Below, one piece after another: positions 28,361-40,402 of a DNA stretch of 64,000 bases. Source of the DNA: Anoplolepis gracilipes (Eukaryota > Arthropoda > Insecta > Hymenoptera > Formicidae); contig NC_132986.1 of NCBI RefSeq assembly GCF_047496725.1, forward strand, positions 9,384,031 through 9,448,030, written 5' to 3'. The first letter of the stretch is position 1, and every line of letters starts with the position of its first letter. The notes beneath the pieces are model-generated. The model made no database searches. It saw only the letters and a list, made by a program, of their open reading frames with translations, and was not told the DNA's origin. A program made the translations under genes and the position numbers.

Positions 28361-30800
28361 ATGGATCTTCGTTTCGGAATATTTGTAATCTTGCTAATTG
28401 TAACCTTCATCTGGCAGCCCACTGACAGCAAAGATTCAGGTGGATTAATAAGTATTACTATCACCAGAAACAGTTATAGATTATTATTTTGCGTTTTTAA
28501 TACCATTGTTGTAATAGTGATTATTGGATATTATTGTGGATGTTATGAATTTTGAAAAGAGTATTAATATTAATATATATGTTAAATATATTATATTCGT
28601 AGATAGTATAATATCTGTATTATATTAATTTTAAAATCTGTAAATCAGATCTATACATTCTTAAATGTTTTTCTATTCTAAAATTCATGTCGAGAGAGAC
28701 TTTAAAATTCTAAAAATTTATATCATATAAATACTATATTAAAAAGTTGTAAGTTTATAATATTATACTTATAAAAATATCTATACAATTTGCCTTTCAT
28801 ATTTTTTTAGGTAATCGTGGTTCTTCGAAGAAGAACAATTCAACCAAGATTCAACTTAGCAAAGACATTGCGACCAATCCTTTTCTTCAGCAATCTATAA
28901 ATCTTTCTATTATTGAGAATAATCCCTTCCTGTCTGGCAACAGAAGTGAAAAGCCATTCGATGTAGTGCCAAATATATTTTTGCCACAAGAGACTAATGT
29001 TTCCAGCATCGCAATCTTTACTAACAATCCCTTCTTGAACTTTGGGACTGATACAAGGGTTGATATGGAATCTTCTGATGCACTAGTTACACAAGCACCT
29101 TATAGACCACTGCCACTTGCACCAACGATTAATACACCACCAACATCTTATGCACCAGCACCAGTTCATAACTCTTTTACAACATCTCTTTTACAACATC
29201 CTTTTATTAAAGTTGAACCTCCATCCTCAGGCACACCGTCATTGCCGGATATAGAATCTATCAGGATTGGCTCAACAAAAACAAAATCAGAACTCAGTAA
29301 GTAAAACGTGATTACACAAAAATTACACAAAAATTGGAGATGTAACAATAAGATCAAGCATTTAAGAATTCAGTTAATGATCTGAAACATTTCAAACATT
29401 TTTATATATATCTAATACTAATTATGATAATGTCTATATAAAACAAATTACAGAATGCGACGAATACGTGAGAGAATTCGCAGGCACGACTGAAATAACA
29501 TCGTTAGTCGGCACATCATCCAACGTGATCAAATTGGACAATGTGTGTAGGGATGCGAATCGCCTGGTCGTCGGTGGCACTGAGACCAGGATTGGCGAGT
29601 TTCCGCACATGGTCGCCTTGGGCAAACGCGATTCCGACGAAACGTTTAATCTGATGTGCGGTGGCACGCTGATCTCACATATCTGGGTACTTTCTGCTGC
29701 GCATTGCACTTACGGGCCAAAGTACACATCTCTATTATTTTCTTTCGCTTCCTAAACTATTTAAGAATTTTTATGGGAAAGCTTTGATTTTTTTTTATCC
29801 GTTAGCTATCCTATTAATGGCTGTAACGATGGGTTAGATAAAGGCTTAAAGTCTAAGTGTTCCTCAAGATTAATTTAGAATATATTAGATTTATGAGAAC
29901 ATAGCATTTTAGAAATATTAAGAAAATTTTACCTAGATTCAAGAGTAGATGAAGATAATCTTACAGTTATTTATAAGACGACCATAACTTAGTTTTTAAA
30001 GATTTGTTTTCTTACAGTGGCGGTCCGTCTGACGCACGGCTAGGCTCTCACAGATTGACAGATCAGCAAGGTGTCACAGTTGCTATTAAGACCATGATAC
30101 GACATCCGGATTTCAATCCACCCGCAATGTATGCGGACATAGCTTTGGTGGAGCTTACGAATACCGTTACGTTTAGCACATTGATACGACCTGCGTGTCT
30201 TTATCAACAGTACGATACTGTGCCTAGGAGCGCCTGGGTCAGTGGCTGGGGTGTTACCGAATTCGGTAGATAATTTAATAATTCTTTGCTTCAAAACTTA
30301 AAAGACACAAAGAGAAAGAATCATATAAAATTCAAAAAGTTAAAGATTTAAAGGACTTTTTACTTTTTTTTCTATTAGGAACCAGGAACTTTATTCCTAG
30401 GATTTGAAAATTCTAATAAGGAATGTGGAATACCGATTTAGTGAAGAAGTTTAATGACGTGTTTTCAGGTGGAGATCAAACCGATCAATTGCATAAAGCT
30501 CAACTGGATTTGGTAGATAATTTAGCGTGCACGATACGATACAACAGTTCCATAGATATTCCGTATGGTGTCACACCGAGCATGGTTTGCGCCGGCGATC
30601 GTAGTGGCTGGAGCAAGGATTCCTGCCAAGGCGACTCTGGAGGTCCTCTACAAGTTATCCATCCTAAGAATCTGTGCGTCTTCCAAGTAATCGGTATTAC
30701 CAGTTTCGGTCAGGGATGCGCACTTATCGACACACCTGGTGTTTATACGAGGGTATCCCATTATATTTCTTGGATTGAGAATATCGTCTGGCCACAATAG
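28361..30800 (+). CDS. Secreted trypsin-type serine protease (S1A) with NPFL-repeat prodomain
   Basis: Five exons: 28361-28439, 28811-29296, 29454-29721, 30018-30265 and 30469-30800; 1413 nt, 470 aa. Residues 1 to about 25 are a signal peptide ([14 protein letters not shown] core). A cysteine-free Pro/Ser/Thr-rich segment of about 160 residues follows, with repeated NPFL (see findings). The catalytic domain follows at RLVVGGTET; catalytic residues are H272 (SAAHC), D318 (ADIAL) and S417 (GDSGGP). The residue six before the serine is Asp ([11 protein letters not shown]), predicting cleavage after Arg or Lys. The Cys just before the activation site (DNVCRD) would link the pro-segment to the protease domain. 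It resembles the snake-like group of insect cascade proteases but lacks the six-cysteine clip domain. A role in haemolymph, immune or developmental proteolysis is inference. Confidence 0.92.
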
Positions 30801-31256
30801 TTGTGATCTATTAGACTTTTAGACGAAAGATATAAAAAATCATTGTTTATTAAATTGTACTCGGTTAACTCAAGTCTCACAAGTAATCAATCAAAAATGA
30901 CTAATCAGTCAAATTAATCTACATTTAAGGAATTTATAACATTTACAATTTTTTCCACTCTCGTTATTTTATGATATAATATTCATTCGTCATATATAAG
31001 AATAATTTTAAAATTTCAAAAAAGTTTAAATGTTACTTATTCTCCAATTATTACTTGAAGAGAGAGAATTATTGACAATTGTGAAAAGTTAATTGTATAT
31101 ATGTTATATACTTCTATTAATTATGATAGTACAATTAAACAATTTGCAGTTTTGACTAGAATATTGAAACGTATATAAAAACGAAAAAAATACGAGAAGG
31201 TTTGAATTGTAAAATGCACGACTGTTCAGTTTTGTTGACTTTCTAAATCTCAGAAA
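30801..31256. other. Convergent 3' ends of the protease and ZDHHC16
   Basis: No ORF; probably shared 3' UTR space between convergent genes. Confidence 0.4.
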
Positions 31257-33252
31257 TTAAGAGATCTTGTTATCTTGAATCGTTCGCCATGTAAGCCCAT
31301 TACCATATGGACCATGGATTGATGGAAATAGAACATACCACCAACTTCTGTAATAACACAAACGAAATACATTATAGGATAATGTATTCGCCATATGTGA
31401 TAATGAAAATAATAATATAAAAATAATTCAATATATTTAAGGAAAAATATTTAGAACTGAATCAAATTTGTAACAAATAATAATTTCTGATTTCCTTTAT
31501 AAAGATCTTATTTTATATAATTATTTTAAAATTGAAAGAATATAAAGCATTTCGAAAAACGAGGATTAAATATATCGAATACTGTGCGAATCTATTGTGT
31601 TTTTTATGACACAGAAATAAAATTATTTTCATAATAAAACATACTTGTTTAATTAGCCTTCTTGATGATTTATGTAGCTCCTTAACTATCAACCGATTGT
31701 ATTTTAATTAAAGGCTCTCGCAAACATTTAAAGACTTTATAATATTTTAATAAAATTTTGAAACCTGTTTTTTATTCCCAAGAATAATCTCCAGTTTTCC
31801 CTCGGCCCAAAGTCGTAAGGATTTTGATAGAATTTGCCTTGAGCCCGATACTTTTGCGATTCTGTGCTGTTGATACGCGCCTCAATGCTCGTCTCTCCCC
31901 GGGTGATTAGACCCGCGTGCCACCAAGCCAAGGCACCCAACGCTGTGAAAGTAGCAATGCAGATCAGACCCGCGAAAATTATCAGTCTTCTTCGCCATTC
32001 CCTGGTCTCGGCTTCTGCTGCTTGTCTTGCTATTTCTGCAAGTTCCTCCTTACTTAAATGGTCTAGCGATTCCGTCTGCATTAATTAATATAATAAATGC
32101 AACGTTTAATACTTTTAAAAAATAATAAAGCATATGTTCATCGAGCTAACATACCACAGGAATTATTTCCGAATTATTAAGACGCACTGGATGGCCGTCC
32201 AATTCCGGTTCCTGTTCAGGGAAGAAATCCTCGTATGCAAGTCGTATGCCAAATATCATGATAAACGTAATACCGACCACAGTGTAAACCATGTACAAGA
32301 AGAAGTGCCGATGATTATAATGGCCGACGCAATTGTTTAACCATGCTACATGTTGATTAAGGAAGATCTATCACAAGATATTGTAATACATCTAGATAAA
32401 TTTTCATTGATAATAATTAATCTATAAGGAATAATTAATTAATGAACAATAATTGAAATATTCAAATTGATTTATAAAATATGTAAGGATACGACAATGG
32501 TGATCCATCTTGAGAATGCATTTGTTGCAGACAGAACAGTGGTGCGTTCTAGGTGGCTTTGGCTTGATACATTTTTTGCAGATGCTCACAGCCTCTGGAA
32601 TAAGGCCGCCCTGTGGCGGATAGCCCGCTGGTACGGTCACACCCATGTAATAGTGGAAGCAGACATTAACCAGCAGCCAATTTCCAACCAATAGCAAAAT
32701 TATCGTCACAAAAGGACTTCGATCCCACCACCAGGGTAAACCCAAGTAGTATGCAATGTATACGATACTGGCGGTTAGAAGGCTTACCATTACCACAAAT
32801 ACCTATGGACTGCAATGCTTAGTAAATACATTGTGGATGTAATGAGGTTTGCATTAAATTAAATTATGTCTACTATGAAGCATTCTGTGGTTTATTCATA
32901 TAAAGCAATAAACTGTGACATTACAATATATTAAACCTTATATGCAAAAAATATATTGTTATAATTTCTAAATATATTATAAATTGATACTTTATAATAT
33001 ACGAGATATAAAAATGAATATTAATTAAAATCTTACCGGACCCAAACAGGCAGTGAAGTTCTCAACAAACCAAAACATAGGTTCCATAAGTATATCACAA
33101 GCATAACTCCAGTTTAAGAAATCATTGTAGAATAAAGATTTGAAGACAATTTGTAACCGCTGCCACTTCTGCTTCAAACTAATCCTATAAATAAAAATTA
33201 AATCAGATCATATTTAAGTCCAGGTAAAATTATATAGAAATGCAACCAATAA

Positions 33253-33294
<42 letters not shown>

Positions 33295-33528
33295 TGTAAC
33301 ATAATTTTAAAAAAATTACATATACAAGAATAGAAAATAAAAAGATATGAAATAAATTGAAATAAACTGAAATAAATTGAATAAAAAAAGTTAGAGGCAC
33401 AAAAATAATTTAAAAAAATAATAGATACAAATAATAGATATTCAAAAAATAAAAAAATAAATATTAAACAAATTTATTTACTTAAGAACATTTGGCGCCT
33501 TCGCCAAGGACCATCGTATCTTTGCCAT
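31257..33528 (-). CDS. Zdhhc16: Palmitoyltransferase ZDHHC16
   Basis: Six exons: 33482-33528, 33037-33184, 32493-32802, 32155-32345, 31765-32075 and 31257-31347; 1098 nt, 365 aa (human 377). Membrane segments are visible at [19 protein letters not shown], at [17 protein letters not shown], near [20 protein letters not shown] and at [20 protein letters not shown]. The Cys-rich catalytic domain reads [20 protein letters not shown], then [20 protein letters not shown]; the second C of DHHC is the acyl carrier. The proline of CPWLNN is rebuilt across intron 3. [10 protein letters not shown] and the [10 protein letters not shown] block match the ZDHHC16 C-terminal region, and the last exon ([13 protein letters not shown]) matches its conserved tail. 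The enzyme S-acylates proteins in ER/Golgi membranes. The donor before the last exon (AG|GTTTCA) is weak, but the homology of the joined exon supports it. Confidence 0.94.
33256..33290. repeat. (TA)n microsatellite
   Basis: TA run in the first coding intron of ZDHHC16. Confidence 0.9.
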
Positions 33529-33914
33529 TTTCGCTTCTCCCCTCGAGTCCACTCAAATATACTCATAATTCTAGCATATTAAAATCATATTTCACGAACG
33601 TTGACACACGATTGTTCTTCGTTGTACTAGATTCTAAGTTGCTCGAACTTTATACATCTTGAATACATTTAATTAGTGTCGATTGATAACCATTGTAATG
33701 ACGAAGGATTTATCAATAACCTCGATAGGGTACGGTCGCCATATTTATTTCCCAAAAAATTTAATGTATAGAGACATATTTTTATATTACTAAAAATATG
33801 ATAATAGTTAGATATATAGACACAAGTTTATTTTTTGTAAATATAAAATTATTATTTTCAAATTTATGTCAAAAACATTAAGAGAAAGAGAGAGAGAGAG
33901 AGAGAGTTATCTAG

Positions 33915-34020
33915 GGTGTATTCGAAAATCTTGCAAAAGGTAAAGTAGTTTTTAATTGACCAATCAGAACAAAAGGAGTCTTTGCATAATAGGTAGGATT
34001 TCTGAACGCACCCTTAAGAT
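33915..34020. repeat. Dispersed repeat, copy B fragment
   Basis: Carries TTGACCAATCAGAACAAAAGG, shared in core with copies at 17600 and 63100, and GATTTCTGAACGCACCCTTA, which resembles the GTGCGTTCAGAATCC end at 63066 in reverse complement. Confidence 0.6.
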
Positions 34021-34264
34021 TTTCCCGCCATGCATTATGCCAGGCGGTATTTTTGAAAAATAAAAGCTGTCAGAGATCTATTGGTGTTTATAAACAAATA
34101 TGTAATTCATATATGTTAACTGATGATACATGCAATTTTAATGCTGTTTTATATTTTATATCTTTTATAATTTACAATAAACAAGAAACGTGTGATGTTC
34201 GAGGTACAAAGGTAAATTTATTTTCAAGTATGCATGTGTAAGAGTACATGCATCTTTAACAAAG

Positions 34265-34266
<2 letters not shown>

Positions 34267-34321
<55 letters not shown>
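34267..34321. repeat. (TA)n microsatellite
   Basis: About 27 uninterrupted TA units. Confidence 0.95.
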
Positions 34322-34327
<6 letters not shown>

Positions 34328-36059
34328 GTACACACTACACGCTAATCTCAATAAACTCGCGAAGGGTGTATTTTGCGCTCATAAACGCTGGAAAATTCGC
34401 GATATATATGCGAACGAGAATAAACTTTACGAAATATTCTTAACAAAGTCAATATAGTTCATTTCTGTGTATAGAGAGATCAAATTTTAAATCTCAACAA
34501 TTTAAGAACAAGTGTAATAATAATAATGGTAATGGTATCGATACACGTTTTATCTGCCACGAAGATTATACGATAAAGAGAATTGTATAAAAAATCCTTC
34601 TTCTTTAGAATTCAAAAATAAAAACCTTGAAACCAAAGAATTAAATAATTAGGAATTTCTCCTGACCTGATTTAAGCAAGCATTCCAGAAATTTAAGTTT
34701 CGCGTTTAGATTGCGTATAAAAGTCCAATGCAAGATTGTAATAATCGAAGGATTTAAAATTTAAATAATTGCAAAATGAAAAATAATATTAAGATAAATA
34801 ATTGGAAAAAAATTGCATTTATCACTGACATCACGCATGGCAGACAATGAGTTTTTCATCTTAAGTCTAATAATAATTCTATATACTGTATTAATATTAG
34901 AATAACATTATGTATAATAATAAGGTACAGGATAATCACATGAGGCATTGACCAGGTGATAATAGAACAATATTGGTTTCCTTCACTTGGTCCAAGAAGA
35001 GTATCGTTTCGTCGATACCTAAAAAAGTCCAAATTTGGCATTCACAATAATACATTAAGATTGAAAGATTAAATTTGGAAATCTTAAAGAGATAGGGCAG
35101 ACTTACGCCCAAAAGATCAATTAATTAATGTATATACATATCATATACTATTGAAGATCCAGAAGCTGTAAAAAATTTCAATATTTTGTGATATTATAAT
35201 AATCTTATAAAAAAAAGTAAATTCAAATGTCTATAATTGTAATATATTCTATGAAATTGATGAAAAATTCAAAAAGTTTAAAATTGATCCTTGATTTTGA
35301 TAAATTATAAACTCGTCATTTTTGACAGATAAAATTTATATCCATTGCTCTCATTTTACTTATTTTTCTGCAAGAAAACTGAGTATTTCGAACAATTTAC
35401 TCTTTGTATCATGATTGATTATATATATAATAATATTTAACAATTTTGTAATAATATATAAATATAATATATATAAATTTAATATATAACTTCTTCTTTT
35501 TTTCAAATTTCCAAAGCTGTAGAGCTTTAAGAAATTTTAAAGGCGACTTAAATTGTCGGTTCTTTTCAAATCTATCATTGAGTGAGTGACGTACTGGAAG
35601 TGTTATATATGAAAGACTGGGTAGATGTGTGTAAACCGGATACGTACATATTTACAAAAGACACGTGCGAATGGATTCTTCAGCGTCTTTTCTTAAAGAC
35701 ATGTCTCAAACAATAGCACTCTGACTTCTGACTCTGATTGCATTTGATTTTCTCTAACAAACGACACCTTGAATTATTGCATTTTACATTATGTCTTTAA
35801 TTTATAAATTCACGATTCGCGAAGAAATTTGATTCTTATTTCTCCTTTCATAAAAGATTCCTTAAACGCTCTCAATTGATTTTCATTTTTCGTTTGCACA
35901 ATCATTTATAATTATTGATAATTTGCGTAGCGAATTATTCACGTAAAGAGAGACGGGTCAATCGATGGGAAGATTCACGGTACTTTGCGTGCCTCATAAT
36001 CATTGCTCAAAGCGTAATTGATAATCTGATACTGAAATTTCCGATAATAAATTGAGATT

Positions 36060-38541
36060 TCATAATACGGTGTCCAGAGTGTCGAGACTTCTCAATAGTT
36101 GCTCGTCCTTGGAACACCATTGCACCAGCTCTTCGATGGTCACCACGCCGTCCTTATTTGCGTCCATTAACTAAAAATAAGACGTTATTAATTACAACTA
36201 ATCATTAATAATTAACAATATTAGTAATTATCATGAATTAATGTAAAATTATACTAATTATAAGTATTAATATACGATTGAAAATTATAAAATAAAGAAT
36301 CTAATTTTTAAAATAAAATTTTACTATATATAATAATAGATATTTAAAAGAAATTTTTTATTCTCAGAATAAATGATAAAATGTATATGATTTCGAAAGT
36401 TTTCAAGATTAAAAAAATATATGTTATAATACAAATTCCTGTCTGACATTTAAATATTTTATTTCATTTTTAATTATTTTTAATTCAGATTTTTTGAATA
36501 TCTTAATCATAATTTTTTGAATATCATATACAAAGGAATGTCATATTAATATTTACATGGAAAATACGATCGACATGTTCGCGAGCGGCCACATGCGGCT
36601 CGAGGATTTGTGGCTGTGTGTAACGACCTAGCATCTCGTAAATAGATCCCACGACGTCTAACATTTCTTCTTTACTTATCAGACCATCGCCGTCCAGATC
36701 GTATAGCCCGAACACCCACTGTAGCTTCTCTTCCACTGATCCTCTTGACACCTTCGACAGTATAGTGAGGAATTCCTATTCGAAAAGTTTAAAATTTAGA
36801 TTAAAACTGTGTCTTTCGAAAAACTGAGACGGTATATATTTGATAAGAGTTTAGAGGATTTGAAATTGTGGAAACATGAGTCTCTAAAGCGTTTATCCCT
36901 TTCCCCTATTTCGATATCGCTTACCTCGAAGCTTATTTTGCCCGATGGTTTCCTCTTCATGGTGTTGAAAACGTAGTGAGCATATTGACTTGCGTCTAAA
37001 ACATATGATTATAGAAGAGTGATAATAATAATACAAAAAAGTCTATAATTTCTTCTCAACATAGAAGTCATTTAAAAAAGTTAAAAGATTTACGAGAAAC
37101 CAAAAAATTAAAAATTTATTTAAAATCATATATAAAAAAATATTTACCATCTATATAGTTTTTAATTCAACCATCAATGGAACTCTGCTATTTCAAAAGA
37201 TTCACGTAATTTTTTTTAATTTAGGGAATAAAAACGAAATTTAATTTAAAGAATAAAAAATATTCCCATATTTTTTTCGAAAGATATATACTATTAAAAT
37301 TCTATTTTACATTTTATTGTAATAAGATCACTTTATTTTCTGTATAATTAAAAATTTGCGAATGTGATAAAGTAACACTTGTATTTATCAGTGTTAGCAG
37401 CATCAGCAACCATTGTTATCCCTTCATTACCTCCCTGCGGAAAGAACTGTGAAAAGATCTGCTTGAAGGCATCCTCGTCGACCAGACCGGACGGGCACTC
37501 TTGCTTGAAGCCGCGGTAGATCAACTGGATCTCCTTCCGCGAAAACCTGGTAGTAGCCGCGAGAGTGGCGAGCTCCTCCGGCTTGTGTCGGCCGCCAAGG
37601 GCTACGGCGCCCCCGGAGCTCCCTAAAACGTCCCCGAGTCCTTCAAGTTCTCCTTCTGCAAGTTCGCAAACCTTTCACTCCTAAGACTGCGTCGCGTCTT
37701 CGAGATGCTCCCTCTCGCACCCTCCCTCTTGTCAAAGTGCGCGGGGAGAAAGCGCGAACCTTTGCTCGAAGGACTCCCGCAACTCCCCGTCGCACGTGAC
37801 GAGGAAGGGCGATTCTATTTATTTCTTCTTTTCTACTTGAGTGAGAAAAATATAGAAGGGATCTTTTCTTATCTTTTTTTCTTTTTTTCAAGAAAACCAT
37901 CGTGATCCTAACATCTCTGAAAAAAGGGTAGCTCTACTCTAGGGGACCTACATAGTGCACAGACTTGCAGACGGAGAGAAATCGTGAGAAGCGAGAGACA
38001 ACAGGGGTGAAGGAAATTCGCGGAAGTGGTCACATTATACGAGGTCGCTCGTTTTTTTTATAATAATTAAAAGAATCTATACACTTTTTAATTTTGTTAA
38101 AAAGATAGATTAAAAATTAACATTTTATATAATCCAAATTTAGGAAAAAGATAAAATAATTTCGTAATGTTATCATTAATATTTTAATTAACTTCATAAA
38201 ATTTCATAAATAATTTAACATTTTTAATTTAATTGTATTTAATTAAATTTGTAAAATTATTTTTTAACGAACGACCTTGTCTCTGCAGTGCGAATCGTTG
38301 AAGAAGTTGAGAAAGATTGTAAAAGAGCTCGAAGAAGAAGATTGCAAAATTACATTTTGCAAGTGCTCGGTGAATATTTTACTTTATAAAATTTAATCAA
38401 AGATAGTTAAGTGTATGTTTTTAATTTTAGATGTAATATAAGTGCGTATTTCCACAATTGCTAAAGAGAAAACTTTTTAAAAATATTTAAGATATAAGTA
38501 TTTGAGTATTAAAGATATTTTATAAAAGTAATACAAACAAT

Positions 38542-38578
<37 letters not shown>

Positions 38579-40360
38579 CAATTTTACAGATGCAAACTAT
38601 AAAAACTATACTCTTGATTTTTATAAAAATCTTCATGGCAATGTTAATTAACGAGCTAATTAACTACCGTGTTCATTGCTACACTACTAACTCAAACAAT
38701 AATGAAAGTTTACTATCAAAGAGTTTAATAGAATTTTAATAGAGAACTATAAACTTTTAAGCTGATTAATGATACTCTACAATAATATAAAGGTTAAATC
38801 ATCTAATTTGACGATTTTAAATAAAATACTTGTTATATGAAAAAAAATTGTTTAAACAAAAGTTGCATGCTATGAAGGGAGACATATGTATAGGACAATA
38901 GTTATTTTTTGTTACCTTTTTTATCGAAATATAAAGATCACTTTTGGTTTTTTAGAATGACAATTTTTTTTACATAAATCGATTTCTCGCAGTAATATTC
39001 TGCGTAAAAAGTTATAAGGGTAGAACAGCCAAAAATTGAATCATTCACGAGATATTTCATTGTTTATACAAAATTGTATGTAAAATTAAAGTATGAAATA
39101 TCTTATAAAGTATTCAATTTTTGGTCCATTCTACTATTTACGCAGATACTGCAAGAAATTGATTTATGTAAAAAAAATTAGAGTCGTTCTGTTTAAAAAA
39201 ACCGAAAGTGACCTTTATATCTCGATAAAAGTGCAAGATAGCAAAAAATAACTGTTGTACAATGTCTCCCTTTATACCATAAAACTTTTGTTTAAACAAT
39301 TTTTTTCACATAACAAGTATTTTACGATTTATTTAAAGTCGTCAAGTTAGGTGACTGACCTTTTATATACGATAGAAGAAATTTAAAAATATCTATAAAA
39401 ACAGAAAATAATATAAAGGTGAAATCTAAAAGTACAAACAAGTCTGGACATTCAAGTGTTAAAAGATCTACAAACTCAAGAGTTGAGAACTCTCTAAACT
39501 CTAGATTTTAAAAATTATAAATTGTATAAAAGCAGGCTAGCCTATTCAGTAATATGAAAAATCGAAAGATTCAAGAAAAATATAGACGAAAATTTGCATC
39601 ACAAATTTATGTTCCCTAATGATTAATGATCACATATCAAGAATCACTTTCTTCTCTTTATGATAAAGATCATATGTCATGAATCACTTTTTCCCTCTAA
39701 AGCTAAAGGGTTACGACGTTTCGATCATTCTTTACGCATGCTACGACCATTAGCTCTGGTCCCGGGTATCCGGGGTTGCTATGGTAACGTTGCAGCTCCT
39801 ATCCCGCAGCAGCTTCCTGATCACCCCTTCTTTTTGTGGAAGCTGCGCGTGAATACTTGCAAAGATACGCGAAAGATTTTGCTGCCAAAATAAATTCCTC
39901 AAAGCACAGATTTTCTATAAAAACAAAATAATCACTAATACATTTGTAAATATATTACTATTATTTATATAACAAGCAAAAAGTTAGATAAAAAGAATAT
40001 AAAATTATATATTTTCTAATTTCCTAATTATAATATTTAATAATACTTATAATACTTTTATTAATATTATAATACTTTATAATATTTAATAATTTCATTT
40101 TTTTCTAATTTCTCGATATTATTTTGCTTTATATTGTGTAAATACTATATATACTATTATACTATCATTTTAAACTTGCAAAATAATGCAGAAATGCAAA
40201 AGAATTTAAGAATCTAAAAATGTAGAGAAAGAGAAAGAGATTAGAAATATCTCTTTCTTTCTCTGGATCTCTTTTAAGAAACAAAAATCGAAGACTCTAA
40301 CAATCTAAAAATCCTAAATTCTATAATATTTTTAAAAAATGTTTTAAAAAAGGAAGATTT

Positions 40361-40402
<42 letters not shown>

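Larger units (their letters stand above)
33529..36059. other. Intergenic stretch, mostly non-coding
   Basis: Holds the ZDHHC16 promoter side, a GA run at about 33881-33907, a dispersed repeat fragment at about 33915-34020, a long (TA)n at 34267-34321, and the likely 3' UTR of the Kv channel-interacting protein gene. No convincing ORF. Confidence 0.4.

Noticed and set aside
28037..28555. 172-codon ORF overlapping the protease start
   Set aside because: Runs through the signal-peptide exon in another frame and into the intron; the protease frame has the clear homology.
34234..34443. ORFs reading IYIYIYIY
   Set aside because: Translations of the (TA)n microsatellites here and at 19650, 47748 and 50303.
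37643..37905. ORFs on both strands in a GC-richer patch
   Set aside because: Arg-rich in one frame and low-complexity in the other, typical of GC-rich shadow ORFs.
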